Source: a virus. From it: a stretch of DNA of 46,724 nucleotides. Every line of letters begins with the position of its first letter. Position 1 is the stretch's first letter. Position numbers and translations under genes: made by a program. This document shows, piece by piece, positions 33,601-40,688 of this stretch. The stretch spans positions 1 to 46,724 of the IMG/VR virus record IMGVR_UViG_3300020020_000059; one strand, given 5' to 3'. The notes under the pieces were generated by a model. It was not told the DNA's origin, made no database searches, and saw only the letters and a program-made list of their open reading frames with translations.

Positions 33601-34746
33601 ATCGGCGGCGACCGGGTTGTGCAGGTTCGCATTCAACATCCGGTGATCAACCGGGCCTGTCCAGGCGTTGCCCGGCCCCATCGCCGAGAGCGGAATGAAC
33701 TTGACGCGCGATCCGTTTAGCCAGTCCTTCCCGGCGAAGCGGCCGCCGCTGTCGACGGTCGGCCAGTCGGCCATCACCCAATCGTCAAAATCCATCTCCG
33801 GCTGATCGCCGGTTTCCCAACCAGCGAACGAACCCAGGTAAGACGCGGCGTGATTACTCGCCGTGTTCATGCCGCCGGACGCGGTGACGACCTGCGTCAT
33901 CACCAGCTTGCGGCCGATGTAGACGCGCGTCTGGTTCGAGCCGGCCGCGCCGGACTTCCACACCACATCGAACCGATACCAGCGACCGATCTCGAGCTGA
34001 TCGGTCGTCGTGTTGAAGCCGGCTTCGGTGCCGCCGTCCTGAATGTTCTTGAACTGAACCCGGAGGTCGACCGTCAGATCGAGCGAGAAGCCGCGCGACG
34101 CGCCGCCCGCGAGGCCGACCCGGTAGAACCGTGCGAGGCCGAGCGTCGGTGCCTTGTTCACGCGCATGTAGAAGCGATCCCAGGCCTGATTGCTCGCGCC
34201 GCCGCCGCCCGACGTGGGGCTCATCGAGACTTCGTGTGACGAGCTTTCCTGTCGCACCGAGAACCCGGCACCGTCCGCGTGCCGTGACGCGCCGCGGTTG
34301 ATGGCTGTCGAACCCAACCCGCCGGCCTCCTCCATCGTGCCGATGGCATCGAAGGACATCATGTTGCGGCGTTGCGCGATCGCGACGACCTCGGTCGGCG
34401 TGCCGTCAATCTCCGCCGTCGTCCCAGCCGCATACGCGAAGTTGGCATACCAGTGATAATTCGTGGTGTTGCCGAACAGGAAGGAGAGGCCGAACCAGCC
34501 GCCGCTCTTGCGCGTGAATTGCGCGACGTCTCGAGGATAGGCGCTGCCTGGGATGAAATACGGCGAGCGTGAACACGGGGCGGCGAAGGTCGCCGACGTC
34601 TCTTGAATCGGCGCGGCCATCAGCGTCGACATCGTGATCGGGGCGACGTTCTTCGCGCCGGCCGGGTAAAGCGCCTGAAGCTCGGCGACGCGGGCCTTGT
34701 CGGTCAGATGAACCGTGAACTCGAGCCACTTTTCGACAGTTGCCAT
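30670..34746 (-). CDS. Adhesin-like protein fused to two tandem gp11-like tail adaptor domains, 1358 aa
   Basis: Residues 1-880 are beta-rich. About 180-330 resemble a concanavalin/LamG-like jelly roll ending in FDDW. Two related modules follow (GTYVGNSTITELTFRSN and GSYVGDGSASRTVGFEN), each closing with a TFEYFVILG or TYEYVAVMD strand. An acidic Pro/Asp linker (about 880-915) leads to two copies of a tail-tubular-A (gp11)-type domain: NVALTHIGV...LRDFPWPFATKY (about 920-1110) and NAALLRIGA...LRDYPWRFAKRY (about 1120-1300). gp11-type proteins normally are single and about 200 aa. No separate tail fibre gene was found, so the N-terminal half may bind the host. RBS AAAGGGCGGG precedes ATG 34746, directly after a terminator. 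Confidence 0.75.
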   Translation of the reverse strand: MATVEKWLEFTVHLTDKARVAELQALYPAGAKNVAPITMSTLMAAPIQETSATFAAPCSRSPYFIPGSAYPRDVAQFTRKSGGWFGLSFLFGNTTNYHWYANFAYAAGTTAEIDGTPTEVVAIAQRRNMMSFDAIGTMEEAGGLGSTAINRGASRHADGAGFSVRQESSSHEVSMSPTSGGGGASNQAWDRFYMRVNKAPTLGLARFYRVGLAGGASRGFSLDLTVDLRVQFKNIQDGGTEAGFNTTTDQLEIGRWYRFDVVWKSGAAGSNQTRVYIGRKLVMTQVVTASGGMNTASNHAASYLGSFAGWETGDQPEMDFDDWVMADWPTVDSGGRFAGKDWLNGSRVKFIPLSAMGPGNAWTGPVDHRMLNANLHNPVAADATSKFTTSTSGAALVGTVEAKEITTVPGALGAVAFYVVAFIRQTVAGAGTIGWRFNGLLDLAALASQSTGYRWERRLYRPSGLTDPIASLTPLEVHHIKAANVNPADCQALGAVVELIGTFGDEDVPADTEESDTPPALPPRRLGTHNAPYPGSPWARATAPVQSPVVVHSGTYVGNSTITELTFRSNVNWIWIRQVSAVAGQFFFSSAWAGHFEGQEAALPGIDALLDPAFVPSGVIDTQEQRCVVRLVGDSLAWNRTAITYEYVAVMDPGARLMLNGQFHHQTTVVSFANPLPVATFTPEYTFFQVENVSGSGYQRSVKGLGHAAPNGSILNLAESATIAQVAAGSITSLATLHNGNDRPTLYSAWRRDDGSGDPNRFKVVKIGSYVGDGSASRTVGFENATGLRPLFAIVTPHTALSYVRDPSNLTNTSNAMGTGTSSTTAITAGGIDSFSVGSTLNTNGVTFEYFVILGSATAGNGGWSIDGEFAYLEPDWIDPDFVEPPDFDEEPTPVDPDPDPGPDDTEDCTDPDSVCILATTRVANVALTHIGVTKLLTNYCTQNSTEAQVVRALYEDSVRKVLRDFPWPFATKYAALVLASTQPSAANEDWDFAYRMPADCIFERRLVTDREGTANPTPPPFMLSSDASGGLIFTNEADAFLCYTCRPVCVAFASDTLFREALGWHLAGALAPPLTRMTDVAKMCYEKYDEAIAKAHAVIKPGVPGLRTAADPTSPDAGAACIAANVDVANAALLRIGARPVANLSSEQSREAIAVMMIFENELRATLRDYPWRFAKRYNETLTFIAGTESVPVNADWQYSHRLPSDYVMARRLITQGTGRSYDENPKVFEISTDATGPLLFSHELDPMLEYTARIPCAVNQADPLFKDAFAWRLSAALAPSLAQVDPEMPEQHGRGPEDPPQKDMRIRSKPNKAAMRLQVAQMARRMYERVLVQARVADANEANPEHPGEAPWIAGR

Positions 34747-34760
34747 CGCCCGCCCTTTGC

Positions 34761-34826
34761 AAAAAACGGCGCTGGCGCTCGCCGATTAGTCACCCCCAAC
34801 CAATCGGCGAGATTCCCGCCAGCGCC
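34761..34826 (-). terminator. Strong Rho-independent terminator
   Basis: On the minus strand two perfect 10-bp stems, GGCGCTGGCG/CGCCAGCGCC and CTCGCCGATT/AATCGGCGAG, stack with a 5-nt bulge and a 14-nt loop. They are followed by GTTTTTTGC (six U at 34761-34766). It separates the head genes from the tail/ejection block. The U-tract ends 14 bases before the next start codon, so readthrough would set tail-gene expression. Confidence 0.9.
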
Positions 34827-34841
34827 TCGATAAAGCTCGAA

Positions 34842-35210
34842 CTAGGCGATCGCGCCGAGGTTCATCGACTCCACCATCCAGGTCGTCGCGCTGACCGCGT
34901 AGATGGTGAGTGAGGAACCCTGAAACGCGGCGGCCGTCCAGGTGATCGAAGCGCCGGTCGTGCCGTCACGCAGCGTTGAGCCGGTGAAGGTAACGATGTG
35001 CGCGAAGTCCGAGCCGTTGAAGATCTTCTTCCGGCGACCGACGTTCTTCGCACCAGGCGCGGCGACCGTGATGGCAGCGGCCGACCCTTTGGTCAGTAGC
35101 ACGTTGCCGTCATAGTCGATGTTCACCGCACCGTCGCCCGCGATCACGTCCGGCGCATCGCCGGCGAATCGTGCAACGTGCGGGTAGTTCATTACTTTCG
35201 GTCGAGGCAT
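34842..35210 (-). CDS. Small virion-associated protein, 122 aa
   Basis: Beta-rich with many Ala, Thr, Gly and Val (VLLTKGSAAAITVAAPGAKN, then ITWTAAAFQGSSLTIYAVSA). This kind of small beta domain recurs in phage head-decoration and tail-associated proteins. It is the last gene before the strong terminator. Its ribosome site AAGGAG lies within a predicted hairpin (35210-35243). Exact role unknown. Confidence 0.6.
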   Translation of the reverse strand: MPRPKVMNYPHVARFAGDAPDVIAGDGAVNIDYDGNVLLTKGSAAAITVAAPGAKNVGRRKKIFNGSDFAHIVTFTGSTLRDGTTGASITWTAAAFQGSSLTIYAVSATTWMVESMNLGAIA

Positions 35211-35243
35211 GAGACTGCTCCTTGAAAAAGGTTGACTGTCTCA
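35210..35243 (-). promoter_or_regulatory. Hairpin enclosing the ribosome-binding site of the 122-aa gene
   Basis: TGAGAC (35210-35215) pairs with GTCTCA (35238-35243), and CCTT (35220-35223) pairs with AAGG (35228-35231) around a 4-nt loop. In the transcript the AAGGAG preceding ATG 35210 lies partly in the inner stem, and the outer stem reaches the start codon. It could lower or time translation; this is inferred from pairing only. Confidence 0.35.
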
Positions 35244-35246
35244 GCC

Positions 35247-35753
35247 CTACGACTTGGTGCCGAGCGGATCCGTCTCGGCCGCCGAGCGTGCCATCTTGCC
35301 GGGCAGCGCATCATCGTGGATCTTCTTGAGCGCCGCGGCCGGGCCGGTGATCTTCGTCGGCACGTCCTCGGTCACTCGAACCATCCACTTGTCGCTGAAC
35401 TCGGCTTCGTGAACGTCGAACACGTCGCCCTCGCGGCGGCGAGCGTTGTCGACGAACCCGACGCGCGTCGCCTGGACGCGCACCAGCGGGCCGAGGTCGC
35501 GCTCCTCGCCTTCGGGTTCCTGCACGCGCGGACGCGCCGGGATGCGGCGGCTCGGCGAGGGGGCATCGTTCGCGCTGCCCGGTGACACCGGACGCGAGGA
35601 GATCTGGTTCTTGCCGATGCGACCGGCGGGCGGAATGCCCTGCTCCGGCGTGACGCCAGGCGCGGGGCCGGTGCCAACCGGCGGGCGCGGCGTCTTCGGG
35701 TTGGCGGGCGTTGCAGCTCCTCGAGCTGCGGGCTTGGCTTTCGCTTTCGTCAT
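35247..35753 (-). CDS. Small structural-region protein, 168 aa
   Basis: The first 85 residues are low-complexity Pro/Ala/Gly/Arg, with paired segments of PxPG type. A compact C-terminal domain follows (VRVQATRVGFVDNARRREGD, then FSDKWMVRV). That domain is often seen in short proteins next to podophage capsid genes, of unknown role. It is placed between the cement-protein and 122-aa genes. Expected to be virion-associated. Confidence 0.6.
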   Translation of the reverse strand: MTKAKAKPAARGAATPANPKTPRPPVGTGPAPGVTPEQGIPPAGRIGKNQISSRPVSPGSANDAPSPSRRIPARPRVQEPEGEERDLGPLVRVQATRVGFVDNARRREGDVFDVHEAEFSDKWMVRVTEDVPTKITGPAAALKKIHDDALPGKMARSAAETDPLGTKS

Positions 35754-35770
35754 TGCACTTCTCCCTCAAC

Positions 35771-35805
35771 AAAAACAGGTTGGCCGCGAGCCACCGGCCG
35801 GCTCG
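35771..35805 (-). terminator. Weak intrinsic terminator candidate
   Basis: CGAGCC (35787-35792) pairs with GGCTCG (35800-35805) around a 7-nt loop. On the minus strand five U (35771-35775) follow after an 11-nt spacer, longer than usual. It lies in the 89-bp gap between the cement-protein and 168-aa genes. Confidence 0.25.
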
Positions 35806-35842
35806 AGTGAACTCGGCAAGTAGCCCGCGACGAATGACGGCT

Positions 35843-36271
35843 CTAGACCACGTAGTTCCGCGCGTAGTGCGCGGAGTGGATCGAGAACAGGCTGTGTGAC
35901 GTCAACCAGGCGGTCGCCGAGATGGTGCCGCCGGCGGTCGTCATGCGCACGCCGATGAATCGCTGCGTCGGCGCTCCTGAGTTGAACGGCAGGAAGAACA
36001 GCGCCCCCAGCACCGTCTCGGCCAGTGGCACCGAGCGCGAGCTGTGGACGAGGATGCCGGCGGTCAGCGCCGCGTCGGTCGCGCTGATGACTTCCATCAG
36101 CGTTGCGGCCACGGTGCCGGCGGTCGTGATCGCCACGCCAAACCCCATCGGCTCGCCGGTGGAGATCTGGCGCTTCGGCGTCACGTTGCCGAGGTCGATC
36201 GAATCGGTCGAAACGGCTGCGGCACCGAACGCCTGGGCGTTGGATACTCGCAGGAAAGCGTCGAGATACAT
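35843..36271 (-). CDS. Bbp16-family capsid cement/decoration protein
   Basis: 142 aa. The start MYLDAFLRVSNAQAFGAAAV followed by STDSIDLGN and STGEPMGFGVAI matches the Bbp16 family described in phage BPP-1, a capsid cement protein binding the outer surface of the shell. The rest is beta-rich. It follows the major capsid gene across a 63-bp gap containing a hairpin, matching BPP-1 gene order. Length is typical. Confidence 0.8.
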   Translation of the reverse strand: MYLDAFLRVSNAQAFGAAAVSTDSIDLGNVTPKRQISTGEPMGFGVAITTAGTVAATLMEVISATDAALTAGILVHSSRSVPLAETVLGALFFLPFNSGAPTQRFIGVRMTTAGGTISATAWLTSHSLFSIHSAHYARNYVV

Positions 36272-36313
36272 ATGCTTCGCTCCTCTGAACCTTGGTTAAA
36301 CCTTCTAGCCTCG

Positions 36314-36343
36314 GTCGTCTTGGCCCCGTGAGGCCTAGACGAC
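36314..36343 (-). other. Hairpin after the major capsid gene
   Basis: GTCGTCT (36314-36320) pairs with AGACGAC (36337-36343), and GGCC with GGCC inside, separated by one mismatch; loop of 6. It overlaps the capsid stop codon. No U-run follows, so it is more likely an mRNA-stabilising or partial-termination structure than a full terminator. Confidence 0.4.
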
Positions 36344-37483
36344 GCGCGCCTCCGTGGTGAGGAGAGCATCGACGCGCCGCACCGGCACGCCAGCGAAGTC
36401 CATGACGCGCTTGCCTTCGACGTTCTCGAAGGTCAGGCCGCCGCCCGTGGTGACGTCGCCGCGTTCCTGCCGACGCAGGACGCGAGCCACCAGGCGGTTC
36501 ATGTAGAACACCGGGCGACCGAGGCCGTTCGGCAGGATCTCGAGCGCCGTTTCCATCAGGTCGATGAGGTCGGCGCCGGTGCCGGCCGTCAGGTTGCTGA
36601 TGTCGATGTTCGCGATGCGGACGACATAGCGCCAGTCGGCGAGCTGAATGCCCGCGTTCCAGACCCAGCGTTCCTGGAGCGCACGCATACGGCTGCCCGC
36701 GACGCCGGCGGTGACGTGGATCGTCTGCTCGCCGTAATCGTCATGCTCGAGGCCCGCCTGCGAACCCTTCGGGAAGATGCCGCTGACCGTCTCGGGCGAC
36801 CATGCGACGAGCCAGATGCTCGCGTTGTCGGCCGCGTCGGCACCGCCGGCGTCCAGGATGTTCGTGCCGTTGCCCGCCGCGAGGCTCGAGTAGCGCGGCG
36901 CGAGGCCGGTGAACTCTTCCGGGGCGAGGCCGCCGTTCCCGTAGAACAACGTCTGAGCCATTTCCTGATTCATGGCTTCGATGAACGCGCGGGCCTCGGA
37001 GAGCCGGAAGCTCGCGGTGTTGCCGTTGAGCCGCGCGAGCGCGACGTCGACTTCCGACCAGGCCTCGAGGATCCCGCTCTGCTCGTCGATCTGCGCAGTC
37101 GTCGACTTGCTCGGCACGACGCCCGAGTTGATCAAGCGCCACGCGACCGCCGGCAAGCCGGTGCGCATCGTGGTGCGATGGCCGGTCGGCAGGTTGCCCT
37201 CGATCCACTGCATGTCCGCCAACAGCTCATTGCTCTGCGAGAGCAGTTCAACGATGTCGGCGATCTTGCCGGACGGATCGACGCGCTTCGCCCAATCGGC
37301 CAGCGTGAGCGCGTTCGTGCTCAGCACCGCGCCGAACGCGAAGAGGCCGAGGCCGACCTTCGCGAGAAAGCCGAACTCGAGCATGTTCGGCAGATGGCCG
37401 GCACCCGCTGAGGAGACGGCCCCGATATCGACGCCCAGGATCATGACCAGGACCGCCGTCAAAACTACGAAAGAAAAACGCAT
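36335..37483 (-). CDS. Major capsid protein with N-terminal hydrophobic extension
   Basis: 382 aa. From residue about 58 (ALTLADWAKRVDPSGKIADI) it follows the BPP-1-type major capsid family closely, with EGNLPTGHRTTMRTGLP, FIEAMNQEMAQTLFYGNGG, and GIFPKGSQAGLEHDDYGE. It forms the icosahedral shell by self-assembly on the scaffold. Relatives usually start just before the ALTLADWAKR segment. Here ATG 37483 with AGGAG seven bases upstream adds about 57 residues containing two hydrophobic stretches (FVVLTAVLVMILGV, LAKVGLGLFAFGAVL). No Shine-Dalgarno is seen before the in-frame GTG at the usual position, so the extension seems real. Confidence 0.88.
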   Translation of the reverse strand: MRFSFVVLTAVLVMILGVDIGAVSSAGAGHLPNMLEFGFLAKVGLGLFAFGAVLSTNALTLADWAKRVDPSGKIADIVELLSQSNELLADMQWIEGNLPTGHRTTMRTGLPAVAWRLINSGVVPSKSTTAQIDEQSGILEAWSEVDVALARLNGNTASFRLSEARAFIEAMNQEMAQTLFYGNGGLAPEEFTGLAPRYSSLAAGNGTNILDAGGADAADNASIWLVAWSPETVSGIFPKGSQAGLEHDDYGEQTIHVTAGVAGSRMRALQERWVWNAGIQLADWRYVVRIANIDISNLTAGTGADLIDLMETALEILPNGLGRPVFYMNRLVARVLRRQERGDVTTGGGLTFENVEGKRVMDFAGVPVRRVDALLTTEARVV

Positions 37484-37505
37484 TGCTAACTCCTGTCGAA
37501 CGAGG

Positions 37506-38210
37506 TTACTTCTGGTTCGGGTAGATGCGATTCGCGAGCGGCTTCTCTTTGTTGTCGCCGCCACCGCCGCCACCACTCGCCGGGAAGTCTTCCTTCATTC
37601 GCTTGCCGAGGTCCGCGAGGAAGCTCGCGATCTCGATGTGATTGCCATACCCGCTCTTGTCCAGGAGGCGCTGAAACGCCGCGCGTCGAGGATGTCCTTC
37701 GGGCCGCACCAGGTCGATCACGGCCTTGCTGAGCCGCTGGGTTTCCGCCAGCTTCTCACCGCCGTAGTCCCGATCTGCCGTAAGCTCCGCCGCGAGTTTC
37801 GTGCTGCCCTCGATCAGCATGGTGTTGTGCTGCTCGAGGAGCGCCTGCGCCTGATCGTTGGGCAGGTTGTGCTCGCGTGCCAGTGCTTCGATCAGCGCGA
37901 TGTCACTCGCGTCGACCGCCCCGTCCTTGGGGATCGTCAGCGCATACTTGTCGGGGGCACCCTCCACAACGGCCTCGCCGTCTTTGGGTTTCCCGGCCGC
38001 TGCGTCTGCCGCTGCTTTGTCGGCGGCAGCTTTGTCAGCCGCGGCCTTGTCCTTGTCGCCACCGGCGGCGGCCGCTGCATCGGCTGCGGCCTTGTCGGCG
38101 GTTGCTTTGTCCGCTGCGGCCTTGTCGGCTGCGGCCTGGTCGCTCGCGGCTTTCGCGGCGGCGGCGGCGGCGGCGGTGTCGGCCGGCGGGGTTTCAGTCT
38201 TCGCTGCCAT
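37506..38210 (-). CDS. Capsid scaffolding protein
   Basis: 234 aa. Residues about 12-85 are a low-complexity tract of Ala/Asp/Lys units (ADKAAADKA repeats), then a helical acidic region (SDIALIEALAREHNLPNDQA) and a Gly-rich stretch before the basic end (KPLANRIYPNQK). Location directly before the major capsid gene, helical character and composition fit the podophage scaffold. ATG 38210 lies inside the 3' end of the Bbp19-like gene (17-base overlap), with AAGGA eight bases upstream. The repeats make this locus prone to length change. Confidence 0.7.
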   Translation of the reverse strand: MAAKTETPPADTAAAAAAAKAASDQAAADKAAADKATADKAAADAAAAAGGDKDKAAADKAAADKAAADAAAGKPKDGEAVVEGAPDKYALTIPKDGAVDASDIALIEALAREHNLPNDQAQALLEQHNTMLIEGSTKLAAELTADRDYGGEKLAETQRLSKAVIDLVRPEGHPRRAAFQRLLDKSGYGNHIEIASFLADLGKRMKEDFPASGGGGGGDNKEKPLANRIYPNQK

Positions 38211-38571
38211 CTGTATCGTCCTTCTCGGTGTGAACCGCGTCTCGCTCGCGGGCATCCTTGCGTTTGGCGACCGTCGCTTCCTGCATCATCGTGAAGATCG
38301 CGGTGTCGTCAGCCTGCTCGATCAGGGCCATCAGGTAATGCCCGACGTCCTGCCGTCCTGCATTGTAAGCGATGAGCTCGAGCGGCGCCGCGATACTCTC
38401 GAACACCGAACACGACTTTAGGAGCCGGTAAACCACGCGCCGGCCGACCTCAGTCGCCAGCACTTCGCGGAGATCCTCGAGCGCCTGAAGCGCGGCCTCC
38501 TTCGCCTTTCGCTCGGCAAACTTGACTTGTCGTTTGCTCGTCGCGTTCTTGACCAGCGGGCGAACGGCCAT
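38194..38571 (-). CDS. Bbp19-like phage protein
   Basis: 125 aa. A basic helical N-terminus precedes GRRVVYRLLKSCSVFES and AYNAGRQDVGHYLMALIEQA, the pattern of the Bbp19-like domain common between portal and scaffold genes in BPP-1-like podophages. Its role is unknown, perhaps in head assembly. The C-terminus is acidic. It overlaps the scaffold gene by 17 bases and directly abuts the preceding gene stop. Confidence 0.7.
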   Translation of the reverse strand: MAVRPLVKNATSKRQVKFAERKAKEAALQALEDLREVLATEVGRRVVYRLLKSCSVFESIAAPLELIAYNAGRQDVGHYLMALIEQADDTAIFTMMQEATVAKRKDARERDAVHTEKDDTDGSED

Positions 38572-38949
38572 CTACGGCGCTCCGGCCGCGTAGTCGACTC
38601 GAGCCGTGGCGGCCGCCACGATGCCGAAGATGGTCGCGCGAGGCCTCGGGAAGAAAACGTCACAGGTCGCGTTGATCAGCTCAAAGCCGTTCGCGGTCGT
38701 CACGCTGGCCGGGCCGATAAAGATCGGAGTCGTGTGCCGGTTACAGATCGTGACGCGACCACCGACGCCCGGCGCGGTGAAGATGGCGGTCGCTGTCGTC
38801 GCGACCGTCACGCGGCCGGCATCGAAGACCGCTTGCGCCTCGAGCGGTATCGGCTCGAGGACGGCCATCATCGCGAACCCGAACGCGACCGCGCCGATGG
38901 TCGCGAAGAACAACACCCACACGCCGATGATCCTGAAGACTTGCTTCAT
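38572..38949 (-). CDS. Membrane-anchored or exported small protein in the head module
   Basis: 125 aa. Residues 1-31 include a strong hydrophobic helix (VWVLFFATIGAVAFGFAMMAV). The rest is a beta-rich domain (TVATTATAIFTAPGVGGRVT, then CNRHTTPIFIGPASV) like small phage decoration domains. An exported domain encoded between portal and scaffold is odd. ATG 38949 has AGGAGG four bases upstream; a GTG precedes it. Function unknown; superinfection exclusion is one possibility. Confidence 0.6.
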   Translation of the reverse strand: MKQVFRIIGVWVLFFATIGAVAFGFAMMAVLEPIPLEAQAVFDAGRVTVATTATAIFTAPGVGGRVTICNRHTTPIFIGPASVTTANGFELINATCDVFFPRPRATIFGIVAAATARVDYAAGAP

Positions 38950-38957
38950 CACTCCTC

Positions 38958-40688
38958 CTAAACGGTGCCAGCCGCGGCGGCGCTGGCGAGCCTCGAGAGC
39001 GCGGTGTCGCCCTCGAGCGGGGCCGTGGCTGCCGACTTCATGGCCGCGCCCATCTTCGCCGCGGTTTCCGCTTCCTCGCGGGCCTGTTGCGCCTCGGCCT
39101 GTTGCGCGGTCATTTCATCGGCCTCTTCGTCCGACCGCAGGATGTTCGGGTCGATGCCCAGCATGTCGCCGTAGTCATCGATCACGCGGTTGTAATTGAC
39201 CTTGTTCAGCACGCTCGGCACGACCGGCGCAATCGCCAGGACGTTCTGGTTGAAGCGATCGAGGCCGACCACGCCGACGAGCTTCTGGGCCTGGGCGAGA
39301 ATCGAGACGTATTCGGGCTTGATGTTGACGCCCTGAAGCTGCTCGGGTGCCGGCGGGATCAGGCCGGCGCGTTCCATCATCTCGAACACGCGGTCGACAA
39401 TCGGGTCGAGGAGTTCGTCGTTCGTGCGCTCCAGGACCGGGCCGAGCGCGATCAGCTTCTCCTCATGGCGCTCCTCGACCTCGCGAGCCGTGATCGGCGT
39501 CGAGCCGCGCTGTTGATCGGAGCGGGCGAGCATTAGGAACAGATCCTCGTAGAACGCGCGTTGAATCCGAAATTGCACGTTCGCGATGTCGTTGGTCAGA
39601 TGGTCGATGCGAAGGTTGACCTCATGGATCGCGCGGAGGCCGCCCATGCCCTCGCGGTGATCGACATAGGTGATGTCGCTCGGCAGGAGGCTGACCTTCT
39701 GGGTGATCAGCGACGTCGGCCCGGCGAGCGGCGGATCGACCATCTTCGCGATGGCCTGCCCGAGCTTCTTCTGCATGATCTGAAGCTGCTTCACGTCGCC
39801 GAGCGCGGTCATGCCAGGCGAGTCGGTGCCGTAGCTGTCGCCCTCGGTGATGTCCCACCGCGGCACCATCACCGGGAAGGAACGGAACCCGGACTCGCGG
39901 AGAAAATTCTTCTCGGTCGAGGCGTCCTCGTAGTGGCAGCTCGTAAACTTCAGATACTTATTGCCGAAGGCGTCGGGGTCATAATCCTCGTTTGGCGTGA
40001 CGATCCAACAAATCTGCACCGGCGTCTGATACTCGCCCTTGTCCCAGGCGTTTTTGACGATGGTCGAAATATTGGTCCAGTCGATATCCTTGCCGTCATC
40101 GGAAACTCCGAACTCCTCGACAACCTGCCGCACCGTGAGCTGAAACTTCCGCACCAGCGTGCAGGCGAGGCCTCGAGCATCGACGCCAATCGCATAGCTG
40201 CCGAGCGCGTAGGGGTAGCACCGAAACAGATCCTTGCTGTCTTCCAGGACCGCGACCGCGCCGGTGCCGAAGACGCCCATGTCCTGATACACGATGGGGA
40301 AGGTGTTGTAGATGTTGGTCTGCGCGAAGATCGTCAGCATCCGCTGGGTCACTTCATGCAGCCAATACTTCACCACCGGGATCTTCGCCAGCTCCGGGTT
40401 CGGCGTGGTGAGCTTCATCCAGGGCCGCGCCGGCGACGTCAGCCCGGCGTGCAAGCCGCTGCCGAGCGTGCGGGCCGCGTAGCGCCCGGTCGAGTCGATG
40501 ATCTTCTCGTTGCGCTTGTCGCCGCGATTCTTGTCGCCCGTCCAGAACCGCGTGCGCCGCGGCAGGAGGTATTGATCGAGCTCGCTCCAATGGGGATCGA
40601 AGCCGCTCGTTCGCTCTGACCAGAGCGTGTTGGCGAGTGCGGCCAGGCGGTCGCGCTTCGATTGATCGGATCCGGTGTATCGCGGCAT
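38958..40688 (-). CDS. Portal protein (podovirus head-tail connector)
   Basis: 576 aa of the podophage head-to-tail connecting protein family. Typical segments include LPRRTRFWTGD, AARTLGSGLHAGLTSPARPW, FPIVYQDMGVFGTGAVAVLE and DPPLAGPTSLI. It forms the dodecameric ring for DNA packaging and tail attachment. Length is normal. The C-terminal tail is Ala/Glu/Gln-rich and helical, matching the portal barrel. ATG 40688 overlaps the preceding TGA by one base. Confidence 0.9.
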   Translation of the reverse strand: MPRYTGSDQSKRDRLAALANTLWSERTSGFDPHWSELDQYLLPRRTRFWTGDKNRGDKRNEKIIDSTGRYAARTLGSGLHAGLTSPARPWMKLTTPNPELAKIPVVKYWLHEVTQRMLTIFAQTNIYNTFPIVYQDMGVFGTGAVAVLEDSKDLFRCYPYALGSYAIGVDARGLACTLVRKFQLTVRQVVEEFGVSDDGKDIDWTNISTIVKNAWDKGEYQTPVQICWIVTPNEDYDPDAFGNKYLKFTSCHYEDASTEKNFLRESGFRSFPVMVPRWDITEGDSYGTDSPGMTALGDVKQLQIMQKKLGQAIAKMVDPPLAGPTSLITQKVSLLPSDITYVDHREGMGGLRAIHEVNLRIDHLTNDIANVQFRIQRAFYEDLFLMLARSDQQRGSTPITAREVEERHEEKLIALGPVLERTNDELLDPIVDRVFEMMERAGLIPPAPEQLQGVNIKPEYVSILAQAQKLVGVVGLDRFNQNVLAIAPVVPSVLNKVNYNRVIDDYGDMLGIDPNILRSDEEADEMTAQQAEAQQAREEAETAAKMGAAMKSAATAPLEGDTALSRLASAAAAGTV

